Under the pieces are notes generated by a model. That model did no database searches. It saw nothing but the letters and a program-made list of their open reading frames with translations, and was not told the origin of the DNA. The translations under genes were made by a program, and so were the position numbers. Source: Brevibacillus sedimenti (GTDB lineage Bacteria; Bacillota; Bacilli; Brevibacillales; Brevibacillaceae). From it: a DNA stretch of 64,000 nt. Location: positions 2,791,001 to 2,855,000 of the forward strand of contig NZ_CP064048.1 of NCBI RefSeq assembly GCF_020923495.1, read 5' to 3'. Positions 16,871-25,937 of the stretch are shown piece by piece (the stretch's first letter is position 1; every line of letters starts with the position of its first letter).

Positions 16871-18061
16871 ATGCGTGTGGCGCGTGCAGGCTTGTCGGTC
16901 ATCCTGCTGATTCTGCTGGTGGTGCTGCCGGCCGTCACCGTATCGGCTTCACCCGCTCCCGCCGCCCAGACCATCGACGAATTGGTCAAGGATCAAGCGG
17001 ACGGCCTCGAGTTGGATCGTGTGGAGCAGTTTTGGCGGCAGCTCCAGCGCGAGTACAAGGGCTACCTGCCCGACGTGAAAGCACCTGGCTTCATCCAATT
17101 GCTGATGCAGCAAGGGGAGCTCAGCATCACGGGGTTTCTCAAGGGCATGGCCAAATTCTTCCTTCACGAGATTTTGATGAACGGCAAACTGCTCAGCTCG
17201 ATCATCATCATCACCGTGTTTGCGATGATCCTGGAAACGATGCAAAACGCGTTTGAACGGAACACGGTCACCATCGTCGCCTACTCCATTGCCTATCTGG
17301 TGCTGATGGTGCTGGCAATCAACAGCTTTCACGTGGCCATCACCTACGCCAAGGACGCGATCAACAACATGTCCGACTTCATGCTGGCGATGATTCCCCT
17401 GGTGATAGCCCTGCTCGCCTCCGTGGGCAACCTGGCGTCGGCGACGATGTTTCATCCGCTGATTATCTTCATGATCAACACCAGCGGGCTGTTCATTTCC
17501 GCGATCATTTTCCCGCTGCTGTTTCTGTCCGCCATGCTGTCCATCGCCAGCCTGTTTTCGGAGCGGTACCAGGTGACACAGTTGGCGACGCTGCTGCGAA
17601 ATATTGCGATGGGAGCGCTGGGCTCGTTTCTGACGATGTTCCTCGCCGTCATCTCCATCCAGGGGGCGACCTCGGCGGTGGCGGACGGGGTGACGCTGCG
17701 GACGGCCAAATACCTCACGGGCAACTTCATCCCCATCGTGGGACGGATGTTTTCCGACGCCGCCGACACCGTGCTGAATGCGTCGCTCCTGGTAAAAAAC
17801 GCAGTCGGTCTGGCGGGCGTGCTGATCCTCGTCATCCTGTGCGCGTTTCCGGCCATCAAAATCCTGGTGCTGGCCCTGATCTACAATCTCTCGTCGGCGG
17901 TGCTGCAGCCGCTTGGCAACAGCCCGATCATCAGTGCGCTCGGGACGATCGGCAAAAGCCTCGTGTTCGTCTTTGCCGCGCTGGCAACGGTGGGTCTGAT
18001 GTTTTTTCTCGCCATTACCATCATCATCGCGGCCGGCAACATCTCCATGATGGTTCGGTAG
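16871..18061 (+). CDS. spoIIIAE: Stage III sporulation protein AE
   Basis: SpoIIIAE is a polytopic membrane protein of about 396 residues with a cleavable-looking signal (ending near VSASPAPA), a soluble segment and seven or more membrane helices. It may form the export channel of the SpoIIIA complex. ATG 16871 is favoured over 16865 by spacing to GAGGAGG. The gene ends directly next to spoIIIAF. Confidence 0.95.
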   Translation: MRVARAGLSVILLILLVVLPAVTVSASPAPAAQTIDELVKDQADGLELDRVEQFWRQLQREYKGYLPDVKAPGFIQLLMQQGELSITGFLKGMAKFFLHEILMNGKLLSSIIIITVFAMILETMQNAFERNTVTIVAYSIAYLVLMVLAINSFHVAITYAKDAINNMSDFMLAMIPLVIALLASVGNLASATMFHPLIIFMINTSGLFISAIIFPLLFLSAMLSIASLFSERYQVTQLATLLRNIAMGALGSFLTMFLAVISIQGATSAVADGVTLRTAKYLTGNFIPIVGRMFSDAADTVLNASLLVKNAVGLAGVLILVILCAFPAIKILVLALIYNLSSAVLQPLGNSPIISALGTIGKSLVFVFAALATVGLMFFLAITIIIAAGNISMMVR

Positions 18062-18070
18062 GTGAAGCGA

Positions 18071-18718
18071 ATGACATGGCTGACCTTGTGGCTGAAAAAA
18101 ATCATCCTGCTGGTGCTGCTCGCCGCCTTTCTCGATCTGATCCTGCCCAATACCAGTCTGCAGCGGTACGTCAAAATGGTCATGGGTTTGATTCTCTTGC
18201 TGACGATCATTTCGCCTGTTTTTTCCCTGTTCAATCTCTCGCAGGAAGAACTGGCGCTCCAGATTGACCGCTATCAGGCAGAGCTGGACCGCCCCGCCGA
18301 TGCCGAGTGGAAGCGCATCGCAGAAAAGCTGGCGGGCGCGCGTGACAAGCAGGTGCGGGCGTACGTGCAGAAGCAGGTGGAGGAAGCGGTCCGCGCCCGC
18401 GTAAAAGAGGCGTACGGACTGGAGCTGAGCGGCGTGAACGTAACCCTGGAGCAAAGCGCCCAACAGCCGGAGCTGCGCCGCATCGAACTGATCGTGGGAG
18501 AGGAGAGGGAGCGGTCTTCCGGGGAGATCAAGCCGATTGAGCCGATTCAGCCGGTGCACATCGATCTGAGCAGGCCGCCGTCCTCTGTTGACCCGGCGGA
18601 AGTGCCGAAGGCGGAGCAGCAAGACAATCCCCTGTACAGGCGGATTGCCCGCGACGTCGCCCAGCAGTGGGGATTGACGGAGGAGCAGGTGGTCGTCCTG
18701 TCGCGGCCGGCCGGGTGA
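18071..18718 (+). CDS. spoIIIAF: Stage III sporulation protein AF
   Basis: This protein of about 215 residues has two N-terminal membrane helices (KIILLVLLAAFLDLILP and VKMVMGLILLLTIISPV) and a soluble ring-building domain (about 90-215) like those of SpoIIIAG and SpoIIIAH. ATG 18071 is chosen because AGGTGA ends five bases upstream. Confidence 0.94.
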   Translation: MTWLTLWLKKIILLVLLAAFLDLILPNTSLQRYVKMVMGLILLLTIISPVFSLFNLSQEELALQIDRYQAELDRPADAEWKRIAEKLAGARDKQVRAYVQKQVEEAVRARVKEAYGLELSGVNVTLEQSAQQPELRRIELIVGEERERSSGEIKPIEPIQPVHIDLSRPPSSVDPAEVPKAEQQDNPLYRRIARDVAQQWGLTEEQVVVLSRPAG

Positions 18719-18740
18719 ACAGCGCTGAAGAAGGAATCAT

Positions 18741-19394
18741 ATGAGCGAGGTGAAGGACGTGTTTGCCAAGCTGAAAAAACTGTGGGAGGGGGATGGCGGC
18801 GACAAAAAGCTGAGGCCGATCCATTACTTCATCGTCATCATGGGCATCGGCATGGCGGTGATGATTTTGACCGACTTCCTGAAAGTGGAGCGGGATCAGC
18901 CGCTCAGCTTCGGAGTCGAGGGCAGCAATCCGACCGGCCCGCCGGACGGTGAAGCGAGCGTGCCGGCCATTGGAGGATCGTCCGCTCCCGACATCATCGC
19001 TGAATACGAGAACATGTACGAGACGCAGCTGCGGGAAATCCTCGGCAATGTAATCGGAGTCGGCAGCGTCGAAGTCATGGTAAACCTGGATTCCACCCCG
19101 GAGCTGGTCGTGGAGAAAAACCGCAACACGCGTTCTTCCACCAATCAGGAGACGGACAAGGATCGGGCTACCCGCAATCAGAGCGAACAGTCGCGCGACG
19201 AGCAGGTGGTCGTAATCAGCGGGAAGCAGGATCAGCCGGTAGTGATTAAGACGTTGAAACCCCGGGTGAGGGGCGTGCTGGTCGTCGCCAAGGGAGCCGA
19301 CAATATTCAGGTCAAGGCGTGGATCACCGAGGCCGTCCAAAAAGTGCTGGACGTCCCCGCTTACAAGATATCCATTTTGCCCAAAAAGGGTTAG
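18741..19394 (+). CDS. spoIIIAG: Stage III sporulation protein AG
   Basis: This 217-residue protein has a basic cytoplasmic N-terminus, one membrane helix (HYFIVIMGIGMAVMILTDF) and an extracytoplasmic ring-building domain with a long polar insertion (about residues 130-165, rich in Asn, Gln, Asp and Arg). SpoIIIAG forms a large ring in the intermembrane space. Confidence 0.95.
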   Translation: MSEVKDVFAKLKKLWEGDGGDKKLRPIHYFIVIMGIGMAVMILTDFLKVERDQPLSFGVEGSNPTGPPDGEASVPAIGGSSAPDIIAEYENMYETQLREILGNVIGVGSVEVMVNLDSTPELVVEKNRNTRSSTNQETDKDRATRNQSEQSRDEQVVVISGKQDQPVVIKTLKPRVRGVLVVAKGADNIQVKAWITEAVQKVLDVPAYKISILPKKG

Positions 19395-19406
19395 GAGGAA
19401 TGGCAG

Positions 19407-20072
19407 ATGATGCTCAGAAAACAGACAGTATGGTTGTTGACGATGCTGGCGGTGATGGTTGTCCTGTCCGGCTACTACCTGGTGAAGGGGCCGCAGGAGC
19501 AGATGCCGGCGTTAGGCCAGGAGCAGCAGGACCAACTGGATGGTGTGATCGTGGAAACCAAGCAAACGGACAAACCGGCGCCGGACGCCAAACCTGTGGA
19601 AGGGAAAGCCGAGGCAAACGCAGATTCGTCCCAAACGCCAGCCGCTGCGCCGGATGACGCGAAGCAGGCTGCCGACAAGCAGGAGGAAGACAGCGCGCTG
19701 ATGACGGTGGGTGAGTCGGCGGCCGAGATCTTCCAAGGCTACAAGATGAAACGGGAAGCGCAGACCCAGCAGCAAAAAGACGAGCAGCTGGCAATCATGA
19801 GCAGCGCCGATGCCACGCCGCAGGCGGTCGCCGAAGCAAAAGCGAAGTACGACGAGCTGTCCAAGCTCGAATCAGCCACGATGGGGCTGGAAGAGATGCT
19901 GAAGGCGAGCGGCTACAAAGACGCGGTCGTGTTCGTGCAGGACGGCAAGGTGACGGTAATCGTCCAAAAAGACAAACTGAATGCCGATGAAGTCGTGGAC
20001 ATCATCGCCCAAGTGAAACAGCACCTGAACGTCTCCGCCAGCAACGTGACCGTCAGGTTCCAGGCTTCGTAG
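19407..20072 (+). CDS. spoIIIAH: Stage III sporulation protein AH
   Basis: This 221-residue protein has an N-terminal membrane helix (QTVWLLTMLAVMVVLSGYYL), a low-complexity Ala/Lys/Gln linker (about 45-95) and a C-terminal EscJ-like domain (YDELSKLESATMGLEEMLKA to the end). SpoIIIAH binds SpoIIQ across the intermembrane space. spoIIQ is not in the window. It is the last gene of the operon, and a strong hairpin follows at 20166. Confidence 0.95.
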   Translation: MMLRKQTVWLLTMLAVMVVLSGYYLVKGPQEQMPALGQEQQDQLDGVIVETKQTDKPAPDAKPVEGKAEANADSSQTPAAAPDDAKQAADKQEEDSALMTVGESAAEIFQGYKMKREAQTQQQKDEQLAIMSSADATPQAVAEAKAKYDELSKLESATMGLEEMLKASGYKDAVVFVQDGKVTVIVQKDKLNADEVVDIIAQVKQHLNVSASNVTVRFQAS

Positions 20073-20099
20073 GCGTGCGGGGTGATTCATCCTCCCATT

Positions 20100-20135
20100 C
20101 GCGTTTTAGACCATACTCGCGTTTTTGGCCATACT
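20100..20135 (+). repeat. Tandem 18-bp direct repeat in accB leader region
   Basis: CGCGTTTTAGACCATACT (20100-20117) is followed at once by CGCGTTTTTGGCCATACT (20118-20135), 16 of 18 bases identical. It lies upstream of the hairpin at 20166. Its function is unknown. Confidence 0.6.
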
Positions 20136-20165
20136 AAAGTGCGGCTGAATCGGGTATGCTTGTAA

Positions 20166-20211
20166 GGATTTTCCCTCTTCTCCAGCGAGAGCAGAGGGGA
20201 AATCCTTTCTT
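20166..20211 (+). terminator. Strong terminator after spoIIIAH
   Basis: GGATTTTCCCTCT (20166-20178) pairs with AGAGGGGAAATCC (20193-20205) with one G-U pair, followed by TTTCTT. It insulates accBC from spoIIIA. Confidence 0.85.
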
Positions 20212-20311
20212 GACGTTGGGGATGGAGACAGGCTACCATGGTTTTATGACCTGATCCTACATACTCTTGTAAACTCCCTGGACATCCATTGAAACAAAGG
20301 AGTGCGTACGC

Positions 20312-20812
20312 GTGTTAAAAATTCATGAAATCCGCGAAATCATTAAGTTGATCGATCAATCTTCCATTAATGAATTTGAACTGGAAATGAACGGGACGAA
20401 AGTGACTCTGAAAAAATCGGTAGAAGCCGAGACGGTCGTACTTCCGCAGCCGGTCGTGCAGGCGGCACCCGCTGCTGTTCCGGCGGCTCAGGTGACGGCA
20501 GTGGAAGCGCCGGCAGCCCCCGCGCCTGCGGAAGCAGCAAAACCGGCGGCACCGGCACAGGAAGAAGCCAACCTGCACAAGATCGTGTCGCCAATGGTCG
20601 GCACCTTCTACCGCGCTCCCGAGCCGGGCAAACCGCCGTACGTGCAGCCGGGTGACAAGGTCACGCCGGACAAGGTGGTCTGCATCGTAGAGGCGATGAA
20701 ATTGTTCAACGAAATCACGGCGGAAGTGACCGGGGAAATCGTGAAGGTGCTGGTCGAAGACGGCCAGCTGGTGGAATTCGGTCAACCGCTGTTCCTGGTA
20801 AAGCCTGAATAA
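20312..20812 (+). CDS. accB: Biotin carboxyl carrier protein of acetyl-CoA carboxylase
   Basis: AccB carries biotin between the carboxylase and transferase halves of acetyl-CoA carboxylase, the first step of fatty-acid synthesis. This 166-residue protein has an N-terminal helical segment, a long Ala/Pro linker (about 50-85) and the biotinyl domain with EAMKLFNE, where Lys130 is modified. The start is GTG at 20312 after AAAGGAG. accC follows after one base beyond the stop. Confidence 0.96.
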   Translation: MLKIHEIREIIKLIDQSSINEFELEMNGTKVTLKKSVEAETVVLPQPVVQAAPAAVPAAQVTAVEAPAAPAPAEAAKPAAPAQEEANLHKIVSPMVGTFYRAPEPGKPPYVQPGDKVTPDKVVCIVEAMKLFNEITAEVTGEIVKVLVEDGQLVEFGQPLFLVKPE

Positions 20813-20828
20813 AGTGGAGGAGAGCGGA

Positions 20829-22184
20829 ATGTTCCAGAAAGTGTTGATTGCCAACCGCGGCGAGATTGCCGTACGGGTCATCCGCGCCTGCCGCGAGTTG
20901 GGCATTCGGACGGTCGCGGTCTACTCCGAAGCAGACCGTGACGCGCTTCACGTCAAGATGGCGGATGAAGCGTACTGCATCGGGCCGACGGCGTCCAAAG
21001 ACAGTTACCTCAACATTGCCAACATCATGAGCGTGGCGACCAAGGTGGGGGCCGACGCGATTCATCCGGGGTATGGCTTTTTGGCCGAAAACGCCGACTT
21101 TGCCGAAATCTGTGCCGCCTGCAACATCACGTTTATCGGGCCGGACCCGGAAGCGATCGTAAAGATGGGGGACAAGTCCACCGCCAAGGAGACGATGAAA
21201 GCGGCGGGCGTGCCCACAGTGCCCGGTACGGACGGTCTGATCGAAGATATTGACGACGCCATCCGTACTGCAAATGAGATCGGCTATCCGGTCATGGTCA
21301 AGGCGACAGCGGGCGGTGGCGGCCGTGGCATGCGCGTCGCCGTCAACGACGAGGATTTGGAAAAAGCAATCCGCCAGGCGCAAAGCGAAGCGAAAACGGC
21401 GTTTGGCAATCCGGGGGTCTACCTGGAGAAGTTCGTGGAAGGCCCGCGCCACGTGGAAATTCAGATCATGGCCGACAAGTACGGCAACGTCGTCTACCTG
21501 GGCGAGCGCGACTGTTCCATCCAGCGGCGTCATCAGAAGCTGATCGAAGAAGCGCCGTCCCCCGCTCTCAGCGAGGAACTGCGCAAGCAGATGGGGGAAG
21601 CCGCCGTCGCAGCCGCCAAGGCGGTCAACTATCACGGTGCCGGCACAGTCGAGTTTTTGGTGGACAAATACGGACAATTTTACTTCATGGAGATGAACAC
21701 GCGCATCCAGGTGGAGCATCCGGTCACGGAGCTGGTCACCGGCATCGACCTGATCAAGGAGCAGATTCTGGTTGCAGCCGGCCAACCGCTGTCGTTCTCC
21801 CAGGACGACGTCAAGCTGAACGGATGGGCGATCGAGTGCCGTATCAATGCGGAGAATCCAGCCAAAAACTTCATGCCGTCGCCGGGACGCATCAACAACT
21901 ACCTGGCGCCCGGCGGTTTTGGCGTGCGGGTGGACAGCGCCGCCTACGCCGGTTACACCATCCCGCCGTATTACGATTCGATGATCGCCAAGCTGATTGT
22001 TTGGGGCAAGGACAGACAGGAGGCGATCGAGCGGATGAAGCGGGCGCTCGGAGAATTCGTCGTCGACGGGATCACCACCACCATCCCGTTCCACTTGAAG
22101 GTGATGGATCACGAGGTGTTCATCAGCGGAGAGTTTGACACCAAATTCCTGGACACCTATGACCTTCAGCTGGACGAAGCCTGA
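20829..22184 (+). CDS. accC: Biotin carboxylase subunit of acetyl-CoA carboxylase
   Basis: This 451-residue ATP-grasp enzyme carboxylates AccB-bound biotin using bicarbonate and ATP. Visible motifs are the N-terminal [16 protein letters not shown], the glycine-rich ATP lid GGGGRGMRV, the catalytic [16 protein letters not shown] and the C-terminal lid domain. ATG 20829 follows GGAGGAGAG. Length and synteny match AccC. Confidence 0.97.
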   Translation: MFQKVLIANRGEIAVRVIRACRELGIRTVAVYSEADRDALHVKMADEAYCIGPTASKDSYLNIANIMSVATKVGADAIHPGYGFLAENADFAEICAACNITFIGPDPEAIVKMGDKSTAKETMKAAGVPTVPGTDGLIEDIDDAIRTANEIGYPVMVKATAGGGGRGMRVAVNDEDLEKAIRQAQSEAKTAFGNPGVYLEKFVEGPRHVEIQIMADKYGNVVYLGERDCSIQRRHQKLIEEAPSPALSEELRKQMGEAAVAAAKAVNYHGAGTVEFLVDKYGQFYFMEMNTRIQVEHPVTELVTGIDLIKEQILVAAGQPLSFSQDDVKLNGWAIECRINAENPAKNFMPSPGRINNYLAPGGFGVRVDSAAYAGYTIPPYYDSMIAKLIVWGKDRQEAIERMKRALGEFVVDGITTTIPFHLKVMDHEVFISGEFDTKFLDTYDLQLDEA

Positions 22185-22196
22185 TCTTGCCTTGAT

Positions 22197-22225
22197 TTGT
22201 AAAAAGAGTGGGTGCTTGCTATAAT
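22197..22225 (+). promoter_or_regulatory. Sigma-A promoter with extended -10 for yqhY
   Basis: TTGTAA (22197-22202), a 17-base spacer and TATAAT (22220-22225) preceded by TGC form a near-consensus promoter 31 bases before the yqhY start. Confidence 0.8.
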
Positions 22226-22255
22226 GGAGTATAAAACCGCAGGGAGGTGCGAAGC

Positions 22256-22666
22256 ATGGAAGAGTTTACTCCGGATTTAGAGAGAACAGAGCTTGGCAAA
22301 GTCCAGATCGCTCCCGAAGTCTTGGAAGTCATCGCCGGCATGGCCGCCTCGGAAGTGGAAGGCGTGGCCCATATGAGCGGCGGTTTCGTAGGCGAGATTG
22401 CCGAACGGCTCGGCCGTAAAAATATTGCTCGCGGCGTTCGCGTCGAAGTGGGATCGCGCGAAGCGGCAGTTGATGTATCGATCATTGTGAAATACGGACA
22501 CCGCATCCCGGATGTCGCTCGGAATATTCAAGATAATGTGCGCAACGCGATCGAGAGCATGACAGGGCTGTCGGTTGTGGAAGTAAACGTACATATCGTC
22601 GATGTAGAGCTGAAGAGCGAAGAAAAAGCCCCGGCCGCCGTAGAAGAGTACCAGCGGGTTCGCTAG
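22256..22666 (+). CDS. yqhY: Asp23/Gls24 envelope-stress protein YqhY
   Basis: This 136-residue Asp23/Gls24 protein has the family core GKVQIAPEVLEVIAGMAASE followed by VDVSIIVKYGHRIPDVARNI. In staphylococci Asp23 is anchored to the membrane by AmaP, and an AmaP homologue is encoded next. YqhY in B. subtilis affects acetyl-CoA carboxylase activity and also lies next to accBC. ATG 22256 follows GGGAGGTG. Confidence 0.93.
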   Translation: MEEFTPDLERTELGKVQIAPEVLEVIAGMAASEVEGVAHMSGGFVGEIAERLGRKNIARGVRVEVGSREAAVDVSIIVKYGHRIPDVARNIQDNVRNAIESMTGLSVVEVNVHIVDVELKSEEKAPAAVEEYQRVR

Positions 22667-22682
22667 ACGGCAGCGGAACCAA

Positions 22683-22709
22683 TGCCCCCTGCTAGCCAGG
22701 GGGCATTTT
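22683..22709 (+). terminator. Terminator or attenuator between yqhY and amaP
   Basis: TGCCCCCTG (22683-22691) and CAGGGGGCA (22697-22705) form a perfect stem followed by TTTTCC. The T-run is short, so read-through into amaP is possible. Confidence 0.7.
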
Positions 22710-22763
22710 CCTCATCATTGCCGGGATGGCCTCCTGTTCAAACAAGGCGAAAGGAAGATGTGT

Positions 22764-23321
22764 GTGAATTTGTTTGACCGCTTTATCTTGACGCTGTACA
22801 GCTTTGCCCTGATTGTGCTGTCCTGCGTTGCCATCGGGGCGACCAGCGGCCTGATCCCCGCTGCCTATCTGCGCCCCTATGTGGAGCAAATGCTGACCGG
22901 CAGCCATTCTGCGTATCTGATCGTCGCCATAATCTTTCTGATTGTCAGCCTGCGTTTCTTTTTCAGTTCGTTTCGCTCCCGCCAACCGAAAAGGGAACGG
23001 GGCATCCGGCAGCGCAGTGAGTTGGGGGAAGTGAACATTACCCTGCAGACGATCCAGACGATCGCCGAGCGGGCGGCGCGGCGCGTGAAAGGCGTTCGCG
23101 ATCTGAAAACGGTAGTCAGGGCGCACGAGAGCGGCAACATGATCCTGCTGCGCGTCTCTGTGGACGGGGAAACCCCGCTGCCGGATTTGACCCAGCAGCT
23201 GCAGACCGTTGTCAAGGAGCAGGTGGAAGGCATCGCCGGCGTCATGATTTCCGAAGTGGCTGTCGTCGTCACCGAAGTGGCACAGTCTGAGATTTACGCG
23301 GCCCGCAGGCGGGTGGAATAG
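22764..23321 (+). CDS. amaP: Alkaline-shock membrane anchor protein AmaP
   Basis: This protein of about 185 residues has two membrane helices (about 5-30 and 50-70) and a soluble domain ending in VMISEVAVVVTEVAQ. AmaP tethers Asp23/Gls24 proteins to the membrane. GTG 22764 gives the family-like start MNLFDRFIL and suits AAAGGA better than ATG 22758. It groups with yqhY and the DUF2273 gene as an envelope-stress set. Confidence 0.85.
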   Translation: MNLFDRFILTLYSFALIVLSCVAIGATSGLIPAAYLRPYVEQMLTGSHSAYLIVAIIFLIVSLRFFFSSFRSRQPKRERGIRQRSELGEVNITLQTIQTIAERAARRVKGVRDLKTVVRAHESGNMILLRVSVDGETPLPDLTQQLQTVVKEQVEGIAGVMISEVAVVVTEVAQSEIYAARRRVE

Positions 23322-23333
23322 AGGGTGAACGGC

Positions 23334-23546
23334 ATGTTATGGGAGTTGTTGTGGGAGCACAAGGGGAAACTACTGGGTGTGGCGGCCGGTCTTTTTTTCG
23401 GCATCATCTACCTTTTCGTCGGTTTTTGGGATACACTGGTGATTGTCGTGTTTGTCGGCACAGGGTATTACATCGGCCGCAAGCTGGACCACAAGGAAGA
23501 TTTGCGGGAAATCCTGGACCGCATCCTGCCCGGCAAGTTTCGGTGA
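23334..23546 (+). CDS. DUF2273 small membrane protein
   Basis: This 70-residue protein has a basic N-terminus (WEHKGKLLGV), two adjoining membrane helices and GYYIGRKLDHKEDLREILDR at the end, typical of DUF2273 proteins found beside amaP and asp23. ATG 23334 is six bases after AGGGTGA. Probably a partner of the AmaP/Asp23 complex. Confidence 0.85.
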   Translation: MLWELLWEHKGKLLGVAAGLFFGIIYLFVGFWDTLVIVVFVGTGYYIGRKLDHKEDLREILDRILPGKFR

Positions 23547-23594
23547 TGGTCGGACCATCGTTTGCAACGGATTTTTGAGTAGAAGGTGAACGCA

Positions 23595-23999
23595 ATGAAA
23601 CGTAGAACAGCACGAGAAAAAGCAGTCCAATGCCTGTTCCAGATCGACATGGCTGACGTGCAGGTGGAAGACGCACTGAACCTCGTCATGGAAGACAGCG
23701 AGGAAGATCCGTCGTACCTGCGTTATCTGGTGGAAGGCACGTTAAAGCACCAGCAAGAGGTAGACGCGGAAATTCGCAAATTCCTGCGCGGCTGGCAGTT
23801 GGAGCGCATTGCCAACGTGGATCGGGCCATTCTCCGCCTGGCATTTTTTGAAATCATGTACGAACCGGACGTGCCGGACAGAGTCGTGATGAACGAAGCG
23901 ATCGAGATCGCCAAATTGTTTAGTGACGAGCAGTCGCACCGTTACATCAACGGCGTGTTGTCCAGCTTTTTGCAGTCGCGCCAGACCGCCCAGGCGTAA
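23595..23999 (+). CDS. nusB: Transcription antitermination factor NusB
   Basis: NusB (134 residues, all helical) pairs with NusE/S10 at boxA to prevent premature termination of rRNA transcription. RRTAREKAVQCLFQIDMADV at the start and VDRAILRLAFFEIMY and NEAIEIAKLFSDEQSHRYIN in the C-terminal half are family motifs. ATG 23595 follows GAAGGTGA. Confidence 0.96.
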   Translation: MKRRTAREKAVQCLFQIDMADVQVEDALNLVMEDSEEDPSYLRYLVEGTLKHQQEVDAEIRKFLRGWQLERIANVDRAILRLAFFEIMYEPDVPDRVVMNEAIEIAKLFSDEQSHRYINGVLSSFLQSRQTAQA

Positions 24000-24018
24000 A
24001 ACAAGCAGGTGAGACAGC

Positions 24019-24978
24019 ATGACGAAGGTATTGTTGGGAATTGATACGAGCAACTACCGGACATCGCTGTGCTTGGCAGAGGAAGACGGCCGGATTGTGG
24101 CAGAAGCAAAGCGCCTTCTCAAGGTGAAGGAAGGAAAGCGCGGCCTGCAGCAATCAGAAGCCGTCTTTCAGCATGTGATGAACCTGCCGGAGTTGAGCGA
24201 GCAATTGAAGTGGAACGACTACGAAATCGTTGCGGTATGTGCCAGCGAAAAGCCGCGTCCCGTGGAGGGATCGTACATGCCTGTGTTCAAGGTGGGGGAA
24301 GGGCTGGCGAAGTCTCTGGCCGCCTACCTGCGGGTACCCTGCCTGTTGACGACCCACCAGGAAGGGCATATCGCGGCAGGAGAGTTCACCGCGGAAAAAC
24401 GGCCTCAGGGCGACAGCTTTCTCGCCGTTCACCTGTCCGGCGGGACGAGCGAGCTGTTGAAGTGCGAACGGGAGGCGGCCGGATACCGCATTGAGAAGAT
24501 AGGCGGAACGATCGACCTCCACGCCGGGCAGTTGGTGGACCGGATCGGGGTGGCGCTGGGACTGCCGTTTCCGGCGGGTCCCTTCCTGGAAAAAATGGCA
24601 TGTGAAGCCAAAGGGGAGTTTCGCGTGGCGTCCGCAGTAGACGGCATGTCGTTCAGTTTCTCCGGACCGGAGGCGTCGCTGCTGCGGGCAGTGGAAAGCG
24701 GGACCATAGATCCGGCGGACATTGCGAGGGCGACAGAACAGTGTATCGCCAATACGCTGGAAAAGGCACTGCGCCATGCTGTCGAAGCGGGGCTGCCGCG
24801 GGAGATTCTCATCGTCGGGGGAGTCGCCGCCAACCGGTACATCCGCGAGCGTCTGATCAGACGGCTGGAGCACCCGGCCGTCAAGGCCAGTCTCTATTTT
24901 TGCGACCCGGAGTACTCCGGGGACAATGCATACGGCGTGGCAATGCTGGGATGGATGAAGTTGAAAGGCGAACGTTAA
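24019..24978 (+). CDS. TsaD/Kae1-family paralogue (Gcp-like protein)
   Basis: This 319-residue ASKHA-fold protein is related to TsaD, the tRNA threonylcarbamoyl-adenosine transferase. It starts with LGIDTSNYRTSLCLAE, and HQEGH (His113 and His117) corresponds to the HxxxH metal motif. HLSGGTSELLK, VDRIGVALGLPFPAGP and a C-terminal GGVAANRYIRERL are also family-like. It is shorter and more divergent than true TsaD, and no tsaB/tsaE genes are near, so it is probably a second paralogue rather than the essential enzyme. It sits 19 bases after nusB. Confidence 0.75.
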   Translation: MTKVLLGIDTSNYRTSLCLAEEDGRIVAEAKRLLKVKEGKRGLQQSEAVFQHVMNLPELSEQLKWNDYEIVAVCASEKPRPVEGSYMPVFKVGEGLAKSLAAYLRVPCLLTTHQEGHIAAGEFTAEKRPQGDSFLAVHLSGGTSELLKCEREAAGYRIEKIGGTIDLHAGQLVDRIGVALGLPFPAGPFLEKMACEAKGEFRVASAVDGMSFSFSGPEASLLRAVESGTIDPADIARATEQCIANTLEKALRHAVEAGLPREILIVGGVAANRYIRERLIRRLEHPAVKASLYFCDPEYSGDNAYGVAMLGWMKLKGER

Positions 24979-25005
24979 GAGGATATGAACTTTTTAAAAT
25001 TCGCC

Positions 25006-25034
25006 TTTACATAAACTCCTTGAGTCGCTACACT
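25006..25034 (+). promoter_or_regulatory. Sigma-A promoter of folD
   Basis: TTTACA (25006-25011), a 17-base spacer and TACACT (25029-25034), 36 bases before the folD start. Confidence 0.65.
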
Positions 25035-25070
25035 AAGGGTAGCGAACTTGATGAAGGAGGTTTCTTCTCC

Positions 25071-25925
25071 ATGGCAGCGACCATTTTGTACGGGAAGGAC
25101 ATTGCACAGGACATTCGCGCAGAATTGGCGAATGATGTGGAAGAATTGAAAAAACAGGGCGTGGAACCAGGATTGACGGTGATTTTGGTGGGGGATGACC
25201 CTGCCTCCCACTCCTACGTTCGCGGCAAGGAGCGGGGGTGTCAAGAGGTGGGCATCCGCTCGGAGGTCATTTACAAAGACGCTTCCATCAGCGAAGCGGA
25301 ACTGTTGGACTTGATTCATCAATTGAATGAAAATCCGAACGTTCACGGCATATTGGTGCAGTTGCCGCTGCCGCCGCACATCTCCGAGAAAGCGGTGATC
25401 GAAGCCATCGCGCCGACAAAGGATGTGGACGGCTTCCATCCCCTCAACGTCGGCAACATGATGATCGGATATGACACACTGCTTCCCTGCACGCCGCACG
25501 GCATCGTGGAATTGATCAAGCGGACGGGAACGCCCATTGCAGGCAAGCACGCGGTCGTGATCGGCCGCAGCAACATCGTGGGCAAGCCGGTCTCCTTCCT
25601 GCTGCAGCAGGAAAACGCCACGGTGACCATGTGCCACTCCCGCACGGTGGACCTGGCCGCGTATACTCGGCAGGCAGATATTCTCGTCGTGGCGGCAGGC
25701 AAGCCTCATTTGATCGGGCGGGAACACGTCAAACCGGGCGCTGTGGTGATTGACGTCGGCGTCAACCGGATTGAGACCGGCAAGCTGGTCGGGGATGTCA
25801 AGTTTGAGGAGGTGCGGGAGGTAGCCGGCTATCTCACGCCCGTCCCCGGTGGTGTCGGCCCGATGACGATTACCATGCTGCTGAAAAACACCGTCGCCGC
25901 TGCCAGAAAACAAACCGCCCGATAA
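25071..25925 (+). CDS. folD: Bifunctional methylene-tetrahydrofolate dehydrogenase/cyclohydrolase
   Basis: FolD (284 residues) interconverts 5,10-methylene-THF and 10-formyl-THF with NADP. Signature segments are VGDDPASHSYVRGKERGC, GILVQLPLPPHI, the nucleotide-binding VIGRSNIVGKPVSFLL and PGGVGPMTITMLL. ATG 25071 follows AAGGAGG. It begins the folD-xseA-xseB-ispA gene run. Confidence 0.97.
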   Translation: MAATILYGKDIAQDIRAELANDVEELKKQGVEPGLTVILVGDDPASHSYVRGKERGCQEVGIRSEVIYKDASISEAELLDLIHQLNENPNVHGILVQLPLPPHISEKAVIEAIAPTKDVDGFHPLNVGNMMIGYDTLLPCTPHGIVELIKRTGTPIAGKHAVVIGRSNIVGKPVSFLLQQENATVTMCHSRTVDLAAYTRQADILVVAAGKPHLIGREHVKPGAVVIDVGVNRIETGKLVGDVKFEEVREVAGYLTPVPGGVGPMTITMLLKNTVAAARKQTAR

Positions 25926-25937
25926 GGGAGGGAGCGC

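Noticed and set aside
16949-18622. A 557-codon minus-strand open frame opposite spoIIIAE/AF
   Set aside because: Composition is dominated by Arg, Gln, His and Asp, the mirror of hydrophobic membrane codons; no ribosome site.
20100-20135. Reading the tandem repeat upstream of accB as a FapR operator
   Set aside because: FapR sites are palindromic TTAGTACC-type sequences; these are direct repeats without that core.
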